Below are positions 45,244 to 54,355 of a stretch of 64,000 nt of DNA, in pieces (the first letter of the stretch is position 1; every line of letters starts with the position of its first letter). This DNA is from JADJSS01 sp964490845 (GTDB lineage: Bacteria; Bacteroidota; Bacteroidia; Chitinophagales; JADIYW01), in the NCBI GenBank assembly GCA_964490845.1, contig CAZBED010000011.1, positions 24,013-88,012 of the forward strand, given 5' to 3'. A model generated the notes under the pieces. The model worked only from the letters and a program-made list of their open reading frames with translations, was not told the origin of the DNA and did not search any database. Made by a program: the position numbers and the translations under genes.

Positions 45244-45486
45244 TTACAGACTGAACAACAAATAAGCAATTTTTTCAACAACAACAGAATACGTAAATGA
45301 AACAAAGTGATTTACACCATTTACAGCAATTTCCGACAACTCATTATCAATTTTCCCGGATAATGCCAGTAATGCCAATTGTGATACACCAATAAATAAA
45401 GCAATACGTTGTACATACCTCGCGTTTAAAACGTTCAGGGCAGGGATTACTACTACCAGCAACGTCAATAAGAATATCAGTACCAT
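45244..45486 (-). CDS. 80-residue membrane protein inserted between nuoL and nuoM
   Basis: The product begins MVLIFLLTLLVVVIPALNVL, has a second hydrophobic segment (about 28-43) and a hydrophobic C-terminus. Gaps of 6 bases to the nuoL stop and 3 to the nuoM start make co-transcription nearly certain. No known complex I subunit sits here. The opening resembles the first helix of NuoM (MLVLLLVILPVLFVF), so it could be a relic of a duplicated antiporter N-terminus or a lineage-specific accessory subunit. Confidence 0.7.
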   Translation of the reverse strand: MVLIFLLTLLVVVIPALNVLNARYVQRIALFIGVSQLALLALSGKIDNELSEIAVNGVNHFVSFTYSVVVEKIAYLLFSL

Positions 45487-45492
45487 ACTTTT

Positions 45493-47394
45493 TTATATTT
45501 TTATAAACATTAATAATATCAAAACAATCATGCTCAACACCATCGCAATGGCATAAAATCCGATACTGCCTGTTTGAGTCAGTCTCAGCAACTGGCTCCA
45601 GTTCAGAACGGAAGCACCAATCCCATTTACCATCGCATCAATCCCGGAACGCTCAACAATACCATACAACAATCCCGCAATTCTATTGAGGGGTTTTACC
45701 ACCACCGCTTCATAAATTTCGTCTATATAGTATTTGTGATAAATAATTTCTTTGAATAAAGACATCGGCGCGTCGTCCTCCTTTGGAATTTGTTTTTTAG
45801 TCAGGAACAACATTCTGGCCAATACTATCATGCCTAAAATCAAAATTATTGTCACTCCCATCAGAAGCAACTCGGTACTCAATGACAATTCTGCTTCGTT
45901 CATCTTTACAGATGCCGCCAGAAAACCATCCAGCCAATGATGAATATGCAATGCATGCCCTAACTCATGCGGAAATCCGATAAAACCTGCAATTACAGAA
46001 AGCCCTGCCAAAATCATCAATGGCACCGTCATGCTCTTAGGTGATTCGTGTACATGATTTTTCTGGATATCATTTCCTCTGAACTCACCCAAAAAAGTCA
46101 GGAAGAACAAACGAAACATATAGAAAGCTGTCATTAATGACACCAGCAATGCCAAAACAAATAATACCTTACTGTGTACAAATATTTCTGCCAACATCTG
46201 GTCTTTGGAGAAGAAACCCGCAAATGGCGGAATCCCTGCAATCGCTATGGTAGCTATCATAAAGGTGATATAGGTAACCGGCATTTTACTTTTCAAGCCT
46301 CCCATATTGCGTATATCCTGATCTCCGCTCATACCATGAATTACACTGCCGGCACCAAGAAATAATAATGCCTTGAAGAATGCATGCGTGACAACGTGAA
46401 ATACACCTGCGGAAAACGCACCAACACCCAGGGCGCAAAATATCAACCCCAGCTGGGACACCGTAGAGTAGGCGAGCACTTTTTTGATATCATTCTGAAA
46501 CAAGGCGATGGAGGCGGACAATAATGCTGTTGCAATCCCCACTATGGAAATAAGTTCCATTGTCAAGGGGGCAGCACTGAATAAGGTACCGCATCTGGCA
46601 ACCATATAAATACCGGCTGTCACCATTGTAGCAGCATGAATCAATGCGGAAACAGGTGTCGGACCGGCCATCGCATCCGGCAGCCAGGTGTACAATGGTA
46701 TCTGTGCCGATTTACCCATAGCTCCTACAAACAACAACATTGTTATCAGTGTCACCAGCCTGCCATCTATCACTACATTACCCATCTGGCCAAAAACATG
46801 GTGATAATTAATACTGCCAAAAACACCAAATGTGAGGATGATTCCCAACAGGAAACCAAGATCACCAATACGGTTCATGATAAATGCCTTATTGGCGGCG
46901 TTGCTGTAATTGATATTTTTGAACCAAAAACCAATCAAAAGATAGGAACAAAGGCCAACCCCTTCCCAGCCGACAAACATCAGCAGGAAATTATCTCCCA
47001 ATACTAATAAGAGCATAAAGAACACAAACAGGTTCAGATAGGAAAAATAGCGGTTGTAATCTTTCTCATCATGCATGTATCCGGTAGAATAAACATGAAT
47101 CAGAAATCCAACTCCGGTTATGACTAACAGAAAAATAACAGATAGTGAATCAACCAAAAATGAAAAATCTGCGTGAAAATCACCTACGCTAATCCAGTTC
47201 ATCAAGGGCACGGTGACCGCCTGATTGTCAGAAAGCTGAGTAAAGAAAATCAATAATGCAACAATAAAAGAAGACAATATACTTCCGGGTGCCAGATAGC
47301 TTGTAACGTGCTTTGGTAAATTTTTTCCCATCAAAGAGATGATGACAAAACTCACCAGCGGAAATAAAGGAATAAGATAGACTAATTGTTGCAT
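45493..47394 (-). CDS. nuoL: NADH-quinone oxidoreductase subunit L
   Basis: 633 residues with about 16 helices including the long C-terminal lateral helix. FVGWEGVGLCSYLLIGFW, GKSAQIPLYTWLPDAMAGPT and HAATMVTAGIYMVAR are diagnostic. It is the distal proton pump of complex I. It is followed (45486) by the small membrane gene and preceded by an OmpA-type lipoprotein gene, neither part of core complex I. Confidence 0.97.
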   Translation of the reverse strand: MQQLVYLIPLFPLVSFVIISLMGKNLPKHVTSYLAPGSILSSFIVALLIFFTQLSDNQAVTVPLMNWISVGDFHADFSFLVDSLSVIFLLVITGVGFLIHVYSTGYMHDEKDYNRYFSYLNLFVFFMLLLVLGDNFLLMFVGWEGVGLCSYLLIGFWFKNINYSNAANKAFIMNRIGDLGFLLGIILTFGVFGSINYHHVFGQMGNVVIDGRLVTLITMLLFVGAMGKSAQIPLYTWLPDAMAGPTPVSALIHAATMVTAGIYMVARCGTLFSAAPLTMELISIVGIATALLSASIALFQNDIKKVLAYSTVSQLGLIFCALGVGAFSAGVFHVVTHAFFKALLFLGAGSVIHGMSGDQDIRNMGGLKSKMPVTYITFMIATIAIAGIPPFAGFFSKDQMLAEIFVHSKVLFVLALLVSLMTAFYMFRLFFLTFLGEFRGNDIQKNHVHESPKSMTVPLMILAGLSVIAGFIGFPHELGHALHIHHWLDGFLAASVKMNEAELSLSTELLLMGVTIILILGMIVLARMLFLTKKQIPKEDDAPMSLFKEIIYHKYYIDEIYEAVVVKPLNRIAGLLYGIVERSGIDAMVNGIGASVLNWSQLLRLTQTGSIGFYAIAMVLSMIVLILLMFIKI

Positions 47395-47401
47395 GAACCT
47401 G

Positions 47402-48283
47402 TTATTGTTTTATTTCTAACAATTTAAAAAACTCATCCAGTTTTGGCATAATGATAATTTCCGTTCTTCTGTTGACTGTTCTGTTGGCGGGTGAATCATT
47501 CGCAACCTTTGGATAAAATTCGGAACGGCCGCCGGCAATAATCCTGCCCGGGTCCACTCCGTATTTAAGTTGCAATGCACGCGCAACGGAGGTAGCACGT
47601 TTTACACTCAGATCCCAGTTATCAACCATACAGTTATTGGATATTGGCACATTATCCGTATTTCCTTCAATCAGCACATCAAATGTTTTATAATCGTTGA
47701 TAACCCTTGAAATCTTTTCAAGGATAGCACCTGCCCTGGAAGAAATTTCAGCGCTTCCGGATTTGTAGAGCATTCCATCAGATAATGAAATCAAAACTAC
47801 GCCTTTATCTACTTTCACGTTCACATCCGTGTCATTCACATCTACAAGCGAGCGTTTTAAATTCAACACCAGCACCAGATTTAAAGAATCTTTAGAACGG
47901 ATTTGAGCATTTAACATACTGATATCTCTGCTTTGTTTATCGATGGTTTCCAGCGATTTTTTGATACTCTCCGCACCTTCTTTGCTGATTACAGATAAAT
48001 TGGTCAGCTGATCCAGCAATTTACCATTGGTAGATTTCTGAAAATCCACTTCTTTCAGCAGCTCTTCGATTTTCAACTTTGCTTTTGCCAATTCCGCAGA
48101 CAGTGCATCATAATCACCGGATTTTTGTCCAAATTTTTTCTCGCACTCCGCCAGGTCAGAGGTTGTCTGACGCAAAGCCTGTTCGAGTTTATCCTTATCC
48201 AGCTGCGTCGCCTGAAATTTTTTCTTGCTCACACAGGAAGACAAGGCAATCATGGCTATTAATATTATTCCTGTTTTTTTCAT
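47402..48283 (-). CDS. OmpA-family lipoprotein within the nuo operon
   Basis: 293 residues from the ATG at 48283. Lipoprotein signal (ILIAMIALSSC), a coiled coil (about 25-120, Lys/Glu/Leu-rich), then an OmpA/Pal-type peptidoglycan-binding domain: VLIEGNTDNVPI, WDLSVKRATSVARAL, IIAGGRSEFYP and NRTVNRRTEIII. It would tether an outer-membrane lipoprotein to the cell wall. The position between nuoK and nuoL, 7 bases from nuoL and 23 from nuoK, is not expected for a cell-envelope protein and implies the same transcript. Confidence 0.88.
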   Translation of the reverse strand: MKKTGIILIAMIALSSCVSKKKFQATQLDKDKLEQALRQTTSDLAECEKKFGQKSGDYDALSAELAKAKLKIEELLKEVDFQKSTNGKLLDQLTNLSVISKEGAESIKKSLETIDKQSRDISMLNAQIRSKDSLNLVLVLNLKRSLVDVNDTDVNVKVDKGVVLISLSDGMLYKSGSAEISSRAGAILEKISRVINDYKTFDVLIEGNTDNVPISNNCMVDNWDLSVKRATSVARALQLKYGVDPGRIIAGGRSEFYPKVANDSPANRTVNRRTEIIIMPKLDEFFKLLEIKQ

Positions 48284-48306
48284 AATCTTATTTTTACGAT
48301 TAATAA

Positions 48307-48627
48307 TTACCACTTCAGTTTATTTAGTGTATCAATATCGGTTGATTTGGTATTCCGGTATATCATCATTAAAATCGCCAGCCCAACGGCCACCTCTGCT
48401 GCCGCTACCACCATAATGAAAAACACAAACACCTGTCCGCTGCTATCGCCCAGATACCGGGAAAATGCTACCATCAGCAGGTTTACAGCATTCAGCATAA
48501 GTTCTATACACATAAAGATAATGATGGCATTACGCCGGAACAAAACACCTAAAACGCCGATACAAAAAAGAGTGATACTCAGATAAATGTACCATTGAAT
48601 CGGAATACCTATTATTACTTCTTTCAT
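48307..48627 (-). CDS. nuoK: NADH-quinone oxidoreductase subunit K
   Basis: 106 residues with three helices. IFMCIELMLNAVNLLMVAF has the conserved Glu in helix 2, and VAAAEVAVGLAILM carries the second Glu. It is a membrane-arm subunit of complex I near the quinone site. Confidence 0.95.
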   Translation of the reverse strand: MKEVIIGIPIQWYIYLSITLFCIGVLGVLFRRNAIIIFMCIELMLNAVNLLMVAFSRYLGDSSGQVFVFFIMVVAAAEVAVGLAILMMIYRNTKSTDIDTLNKLKW

Positions 48628-48702
48628 CTTTTTAATTATACGTTGTGTTTGTTACCAATCTTTCAATTTTGCAATAATCCGACTGTAACATCCACCTTAT
48701 CA

Positions 48703-49206
48703 TCAATGAATATCTTTTTTACTCAGGAACACCGCTCCCACCATAGCGGACAAAAACAATATCGACGAAATTTCAAATGGAAGCATATATTCCTTAAATA
48801 ATACTTTTCCTAAGTTCTCCACCAAACCTATATTGCTGTTTTGTGCAGAAGGCAGCATACCTGATTCAGCGCCCTTCAGCAACACAACGAGGCAAACTAA
48901 AAATAAGCCGGCGGAAACCGCTGCAGCCACTTTAGGGATATTTTTCTTATGCGGTTCAATCTCTTTATTCAGGTTCAACATCATGATGACATATAAGAAC
49001 AGCACCATAATGGCGCCTGCGTAAACGATAATATGTACCACTGCAAGAAACTGTGCGTTTAAAATCAGGTAATGGCCGGCGATAGCGAAAAATGTTACCA
49101 CTAAATACAAAACAGAATGCACCGGATTTTTATCGAATATGACCATAAGCGCGCTCAGAACGGCCACAAAGGATAAAAAGAAAAATAAATACTGCGATAA
49201 ATGCAT
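48703..49206 (-). CDS. nuoJ: NADH-quinone oxidoreductase subunit J
   Basis: 167 residues with about five helices. NPVHSVLYLVVTFFAIAGHY and VVHIIVYAGAIMVLFLYVIM are NuoJ marks. It is a membrane-arm subunit, 75 bases before nuoK. Confidence 0.95.
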   Translation of the reverse strand: MHLSQYLFFFLSFVAVLSALMVIFDKNPVHSVLYLVVTFFAIAGHYLILNAQFLAVVHIIVYAGAIMVLFLYVIMMLNLNKEIEPHKKNIPKVAAAVSAGLFLVCLVVLLKGAESGMLPSAQNSNIGLVENLGKVLFKEYMLPFEISSILFLSAMVGAVFLSKKDIH

Positions 49207-49211
49207 TTGAA

Positions 49212-49823
49212 TTAGTGTTTATTTTTTTCGTTTAATAATTTCTCCCTGTCTTTCCATGTTTGATTATGGTATTTTGTTTTGTCCTTTTTAAACTCCAATA
49301 CTTCAGGCGTCTGTCTTTCCGATAAATCAATCGGGTGGCTAATATCTTCCACCAGTTTATCTTTGCCATAGACCATATCTTTTCTGTTTCCGGATACCTG
49401 CACGATTCTGTCTGTCAGGAAGATAGCTTCTTTAGGGCAGGCTTCTTCACACAACCCGCAAAAAATACAACGCAACATATTAATTTCATAAACGGCTGCA
49501 TATTTTTCTTCCCTGTATAAGTGCTCCTCACCTTTCCTGCGTTCTGCTGCCTCCATCGTAATGGCTTCTGCAGGGCAAGCGACAGCACACAAACCGCAGG
49601 CAGTGCATCGTTCTGCACCATTTTCATCTCTTTTCAGCACGTGCTGCCCTCTGTAAGTACCCGAAATTTCTCTTTGAATTTCAGGATATCTGACAGTAGC
49701 GGGTTTTTTAAATAAATGCCTGAACGTAATGGTCATGCCATTTGCTATAGCGGGCAGGTATAACTGCTCCACCAGGCTCATTTCCTTTTTTACCACTACT
49801 TTTTTTCTGTTCGTAAGTTGCAT
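49212..49823 (-). CDS. nuoI: NADH-quinone oxidoreductase subunit I (2x 4Fe-4S)
   Basis: 203 residues from the ATG at 49823; the frame extends into nuoH but the extra part is not NuoI-like. Two ferredoxin motifs, CTACGLCAVACP and CIFCGLCEEACP, bind clusters N6a and N6b that lead electrons towards quinone. The start is 27 bases after the nuoH stop. Confidence 0.95.
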   Translation of the reverse strand: MQLTNRKKVVVKKEMSLVEQLYLPAIANGMTITFRHLFKKPATVRYPEIQREISGTYRGQHVLKRDENGAERCTACGLCAVACPAEAITMEAAERRKGEEHLYREEKYAAVYEINMLRCIFCGLCEEACPKEAIFLTDRIVQVSGNRKDMVYGKDKLVEDISHPIDLSERQTPEVLEFKKDKTKYHNQTWKDREKLLNEKNKH

Positions 49824-49849
49824 ACTGCTCACTTTGTTACTGCTTACTA

Positions 49850-50878
49850 TTATACTTTCCCCAACGCATACATTAGCACACCTGTCGCCAGGATATTGAA
49901 TATTGCCAAAGGAATTAAAATCTTCCACCCTAAATTCATCAACTGATCATACCTGAACCTTGGAATCGTCCACCTCACCCACATGAAAAAGAAAATGAAG
50001 AAGATAATTTTACCAAAAAAGAATACAAACTGAAGAATAGAAAGAATATTCCCGTCTATAGGCAAATGGTTTTGAAACGGAATATTATACCCTCCAAAAT
50101 ACAGCGATGAAATAATGGCGGATGAAATAAAAATATTGATGTATTCCGCAAACAGATAAAATCCCAGTTTCATCGATGAGTATTCGGTATGATATCCTCC
50201 CACCAGTTCCGTTTCACACTCCGGCAAATCAAACGGTGCACGGTTGGTTTCAGCAAAAGCACAAATCAGGAAGATTAAAAAACCAAGCGGTTGATATACA
50301 ATATTCCACCATCCGGCATCTTGCTGACGAACAATTTCTCCCAAACTCAGAGAGCCGGTTTTCATTATCAATGCCACCAATGCCAGACCCATTGCAATTT
50401 CATAACTGATCATCTGAGATGATGCGCGCAAAGCGCCGAGCATGGAATACTTATTATTGGATGCCCATCCGCCAATCATGATGCCATACACCCCAAATGA
50501 CACAACACCAAAGACATACAGAATGCCGATATTGATATCCGTTATTTGTAATGGAAATGAATAATCGCCGATATTAATATTTCCACCCCATGGCACTACC
50601 ACTCCTGTCATCAAAGCAGTCAGCATTGCTAAGCTGGGACCTAAAATGAACAGGAATTTATTGGAAACGGTCGGAATGATTTCTTCTTTCATAAACATCT
50701 TTAGCCCATCCGCCAGTGGCTGCAAAATACCGAACGGGCCGGCTCTGTCGGGACCAATTCTGTCCTGCATAAATGCCGCCACCTTTCTTTCTGCATAAGT
50801 AGAATAAGCTGCTATACCCAATGATATCAGGAATACCAACAGCACTAAAATAGTTTTATATAAAATAAAAACTGCCAT
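49850..50878 (-). CDS. nuoH: NADH-quinone oxidoreductase subunit H
   Basis: 342 residues from the ATG at 50878 (a TTG at 50905 is in frame but lies in the inverted-repeat region). About eight helices. RIGPDRAGPFGILQPLADG and LPECETELVGGYHTEYSSM, the quinone-site loop, are diagnostic. It anchors the peripheral arm of complex I. A four-helix-bundle gene cassette separates it from nuoG. Confidence 0.96.
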   Translation of the reverse strand: MAVFILYKTILVLLVFLISLGIAAYSTYAERKVAAFMQDRIGPDRAGPFGILQPLADGLKMFMKEEIIPTVSNKFLFILGPSLAMLTALMTGVVVPWGGNINIGDYSFPLQITDINIGILYVFGVVSFGVYGIMIGGWASNNKYSMLGALRASSQMISYEIAMGLALVALIMKTGSLSLGEIVRQQDAGWWNIVYQPLGFLIFLICAFAETNRAPFDLPECETELVGGYHTEYSSMKLGFYLFAEYINIFISSAIISSLYFGGYNIPFQNHLPIDGNILSILQFVFFFGKIIFFIFFFMWVRWTIPRFRYDQLMNLGWKILIPLAIFNILATGVLMYALGKV

Positions 50879-50889
50879 CCCTAAAATAT

Positions 50890-51358
50890 AGTTTGCAGTT
50901 TGCAAATAGATTAATTTGCAAACATATTGCTTAATTTTTCATTTTCTCTGAATCACCAATATATTTCTTCGGATGTTCCATCATATGGTGTAACATCCTT
51001 CCTATTTCATCTGACTTAGCCATTAATTCACTAAATAAGTTTTCATTTATAAATTTAAACGCCAATGCAAATTCCAACCACACTTGTGTTTCCGTATTTT
51101 CCATATCAGAATCAGATATTTTATTGATAAAATGCGCTTCGTATCTTCTTTTTCTATATCCTTCAGCAATTGTTACTGTAACAGACCTAGTTGATCTTCT
51201 AATTTGTGAAGTCAATCCATATATCTCATCGGCTGGAAAAGATTTAGATAAATCATAAATCTCTTTTGCCAAAGCAAAACTTTTCTTATAAACTGTTAAA
51301 TCTCTAAATGTTCCCATATTTCTTCTTTTGCAAATTTAACAACTGCAAACTGCAAACT
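50890..51358. repeat. Inverted repeats bracketing the four-helix-bundle gene
   Basis: The arm AGTTTGCAGTTTGCA (50890-50904) is exactly complementary to 51344-51358, and an inner arm AATTTGCAAA (50913-50922) to 51327-51336, in the same order, giving about 33-base imperfect inverted ends. The right end touches the nuoG stop codon and the left end is 11 bases from the nuoH ATG. The whole unit is about 469 bases and looks like a discrete insertion into the operon. Confidence 0.7.
50931..51317 (-). CDS. Four-helix-bundle protein (23S rRNA IVP/S23 family)
   Basis: 128 residues. FRDLTVYKKSFALAKEIYDL, FPADEIYGLTSQIRRSTRSV and IAEGYRKRRYEAHFINKISD are the 23S rRNA intervening-sequence protein (four helix bundle) pattern. 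These proteins were first found within rRNA intervening sequences and are scattered as single genes in Bacteroidota genomes; their function is unknown. It sits between nuoG and nuoH inside inverted repeats, suggesting mobility. Confidence 0.9.
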   Translation of the reverse strand: MGTFRDLTVYKKSFALAKEIYDLSKSFPADEIYGLTSQIRRSTRSVTVTIAEGYRKRRYEAHFINKISDSDMENTETQVWLEFALAFKFINENLFSELMAKSDEIGRMLHHMMEHPKKYIGDSEKMKN

Positions 51359-52383
51359 TATTTATCAATATTATTCGGATTCAAGGCACCTTCGCCTAAA
51401 TCCACTTTTTTACCTTCTAATTTTTGCTGATGTTTATAAATACCAATCTGTAATTTCTTCAACTCATAATGGTTTTGAGAAACAACGGAATGATGGCTCA
51501 CCTTACTCGGCCCTTCTATCGTCCAGTCTTTCACCTGTTTTTTATCAAACCGACAGTCGTTACAGATAAACTCCTCCACTTCTCCCCATCTGTCTTTACG
51601 AGCAGTCACCCGCAAAACGTCTTCACCTTTCATCCATAACCGGACCTTGCCAGAACATTTCGGGCAATCCCTGTGGGCATCTACCGGATTGGTAAACCAC
51701 ACACGACTTTTGAAACGGAATGTTCTGTCTGTTAATGCACCCACCGGACAAACATCAATCACGTTGCCGGAAAAATCATTATCAATTGCTTTTTCGATGT
51801 AGGTGGAAATTTCTGCATGGTCGCCTCTATTAATAACCCCGTGCACACGGCCATCGGTAATCTGCTCACATGTTTTTACACACCTGTAACATAAGATGCA
51901 GCGATTCATGTGCAACTTAATTTTATCTCCTATATCAATGGGATCAAATTCCCGTTTGGGGAATTCAAACCGAGTACCTTCTTTTCCATTTTCATAACTT
52001 AAATCCTGCAGATGGCATTCTCCGGCCTGATCGCATACCGGGCAATCCAAAGGGTGGTTGATTAATAAAAACTCCACCACTCCGGCACGTGCTTCCAGCA
52101 ATTCGGGAGAGGTCGTATTGCGCACCACCATACCGTCCATCACGTTAGTTCTGCAACTTGGCACCGGTTTAGGCATTGGCCGCGGATCTTTTTCCGAACC
52201 TTTCTCCACCGTAACGATACAAGTCCTGCAGTAACCACCTGTAGTTTTCAGTTTTGAGTAATAACACATCGTCGGCGGGGCAATACTGGTACCATGCTGC
52301 TCATCTATTCTTCTCGCCGCCTCCAGAATGCTGGTACCGTCGGGAACTTCTATTGTTATATCATCTATTGTTACTTTAGCCAT
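51358..52383 (-). CDS. nuoG: NADH-quinone oxidoreductase subunit G, short form
   Basis: 341 residues. The N-terminal 2Fe-2S domain (CYYSKLKTTGGYCRTC), the HPLDCPVCDQAGECHLQD segment and CILCYRCVKTC with CPVGAL bind the usual clusters, and a CPKCSGKVRLWMKG segment follows. The large molybdopterin-oxidoreductase-like C-terminal part of enterobacterial NuoG (about 900 residues) is absent; short forms occur in other Bacteroidota. It overlaps nuoF by one base (TAATG). Confidence 0.93.
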   Translation of the reverse strand: MAKVTIDDITIEVPDGTSILEAARRIDEQHGTSIAPPTMCYYSKLKTTGGYCRTCIVTVEKGSEKDPRPMPKPVPSCRTNVMDGMVVRNTTSPELLEARAGVVEFLLINHPLDCPVCDQAGECHLQDLSYENGKEGTRFEFPKREFDPIDIGDKIKLHMNRCILCYRCVKTCEQITDGRVHGVINRGDHAEISTYIEKAIDNDFSGNVIDVCPVGALTDRTFRFKSRVWFTNPVDAHRDCPKCSGKVRLWMKGEDVLRVTARKDRWGEVEEFICNDCRFDKKQVKDWTIEGPSKVSHHSVVSQNHYELKKLQIGIYKHQQKLEGKKVDLGEGALNPNNIDK

Positions 52384-53726
52384 TATACTTCTGCTAAATT
52401 ATTTAATCTGAAATAATGTTTCACGTCATGAATGGATTGCGGGTTCTTCACATACTCCTCAAACTCCGGTCTGAAATGACGAATGGCTGCTGCTACCGGC
52501 CATGCCGCCGCTTCACCCAGAGGGCATATCGTTTTTCCTTCAATTTTAGACTGTACATCCCACAATAAATCGATATCTTTCATGGTGGCCTTACCGTCAA
52601 TAAATTTCTTCAGTATCTTTTCCATCCAGCCTGTTCCTTCACGGCACGGCGAACACTGGCCGCAACTTTCATGATGGTAAAACCGGGCGAAAGTGAAGAG
52701 ATTCTTGACAATCGACGTATCCTCATCCATAGCGATAAATCCGCCGGAACCCAACATAGTGCCGGTAGCAAAACCACCATCACTCAGCGATTCATACGTC
52801 ATCAAACGCGGCTCGCCTTTAGCTGTCTTTAATATCAATTCTGCCGGTAAAATAGGAACCGAAGAACCGCCGGCTACGACAGCCTTTAGTTTTTTTCCAT
52901 TTCGGATACCTCCGCAATATTCATCACTGTAAATAAACTCTTCTACCGGAACACCTAATTCTATTTCATACACTCCCGGTTTATTGATGTGACCGGAAGC
53001 TGAAATTAATTTAGTACCGGTTGATTTACCAATGCCAATTTTAGCATAGGCTTCCCCGCCATCATTGACAATAGGTACAACGGCAGCTATCGTTTCTACA
53101 TTATTGACTACAGTCGGTCGGCCCCACAAACCCGCAACTGCCGGAAATGGCGGTTTCAGCCTCGGATTGCCCCGCTTTCCTTCCAATGACTCCAACAAGG
53201 CTGTTTCCTCGCCACAGATATAGGCACCACCACCCGGCTGGACGTATAAATCCAAATCGTAGCCGGACCCTAAGATATTCTTACCCAATAAACCTGCGGC
53301 ATATGCTTCTTTTATTGCGTTCTGCAAAATTTTGATAATGTAATAATATTCGCCACGCACATAGATGTAAGAAGTATTGGCACCTAACGCATAACTCGAA
53401 ACAATCATTCCTTCGATTAATAAATGCGGAATACGTTCCATTAAATATCTGTCTTTGAATGTACCGGGTTCCGATTCATCGGCATTACACACCAGATGAC
53501 GCGGAACTCCATCCGGCTTTGCAAGGAAACTCCATTTCATGCCAGTAGGGAAACCCGCACCACCACGGCCACGCAAGCCTGATTTTTTTACTTCTTCCAC
53601 CACATCATCGGGTTTCATTGTTTTCAACGCTTTCTCCAATGACTTATACCCATTGTGTTGACGATATACTTCCAATGTATTTATTCCCGGTACGTGATCG
53701 TATGTTAAAAGTAATTTCTTGCTCAT
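52383..53726 (-). CDS. nuoF: NADH-quinone oxidoreductase subunit F
   Basis: 447 residues. LRGRGGAGFPTGMKW binds FMN, GGGAYICGEETALLESLEGK binds NADH, and SCGQCSPCREG holds the 4Fe-4S cluster N3. It is the electron entry subunit of complex I. It starts 53 bases after nuoE. Confidence 0.97.
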   Translation of the reverse strand: MSKKLLLTYDHVPGINTLEVYRQHNGYKSLEKALKTMKPDDVVEEVKKSGLRGRGGAGFPTGMKWSFLAKPDGVPRHLVCNADESEPGTFKDRYLMERIPHLLIEGMIVSSYALGANTSYIYVRGEYYYIIKILQNAIKEAYAAGLLGKNILGSGYDLDLYVQPGGGAYICGEETALLESLEGKRGNPRLKPPFPAVAGLWGRPTVVNNVETIAAVVPIVNDGGEAYAKIGIGKSTGTKLISASGHINKPGVYEIELGVPVEEFIYSDEYCGGIRNGKKLKAVVAGGSSVPILPAELILKTAKGEPRLMTYESLSDGGFATGTMLGSGGFIAMDEDTSIVKNLFTFARFYHHESCGQCSPCREGTGWMEKILKKFIDGKATMKDIDLLWDVQSKIEGKTICPLGEAAAWPVAAAIRHFRPEFEEYVKNPQSIHDVKHYFRLNNLAEV

Positions 53727-53779
53727 GTTTTATCAATAGATGCTGATATAATCCCGATTTTCATCGGAACAGCATAGCG

Positions 53780-54301
53780 TTATACATATCTGCTTCGTTT
53801 ATTTTCTTTTCTCAAATCTTCTAAAACCTGATCAATTTTTTCAAATGTCAGGTTTTCATAATACTTATCACCTATTTGGAACATCGGCGCCGTGCCACAG
53901 GAACCCAAACACTCCACGGTTTTAATTTGGAACATGCCGTCTTGCGTAGGCTGTCCCACTTCCACCTGTAATTTTTTTTCCAGATAGCGGACAATATCTT
54001 CCGAGCCGCACATCCAGCAGGAACTGGTCTGACAAACTTCTATAAGGTATTTTCCGACAGGTTTTAAATTGAACATTGAATAAAAAGATGCTACTTCATA
54101 CACTTCTATAGGCTGAATGGATAAAATAGATGCGATATAATCCATAACGGGAACACTCAACCAACCATCAAACTCTGCCTGTGCCAGATGTAACAAAGGC
54201 AATAAAGCTGACTTACTTTTTTCTGCCGGATATTGATTCAAAATCTCCTGCACTTTTTGCTGTGCCACATCTGAAAATCTTATCGCTGTTGTTTCTGTCA
54301 T
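53780..54301 (-). CDS. nuoE: NADH-quinone oxidoreductase subunit E
   Basis: 173 residues, thioredoxin-like 2Fe-2S protein. The ligands are in CQTSSC and CLGSC (C-x4-C and C-x3-C). It pairs with NuoF in the NADH dehydrogenase module. Confidence 0.96.
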   Translation of the reverse strand: MTETTAIRFSDVAQQKVQEILNQYPAEKSKSALLPLLHLAQAEFDGWLSVPVMDYIASILSIQPIEVYEVASFYSMFNLKPVGKYLIEVCQTSSCWMCGSEDIVRYLEKKLQVEVGQPTQDGMFQIKTVECLGSCGTAPMFQIGDKYYENLTFEKIDQVLEDLRKENKRSRYV

Positions 54302-54355
54302 TACTTCACATTTAAAATAGATCCTGAAACAAGTTCAGGATAAGTGCATCTATTA

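Noticed and set aside
49824..49928. N-terminal extension of nuoI overlapping nuoH
   Set aside because: The extra residues come from the nuoH coding sequence read in another frame; the ATG at 49823 gives a normal NuoI.
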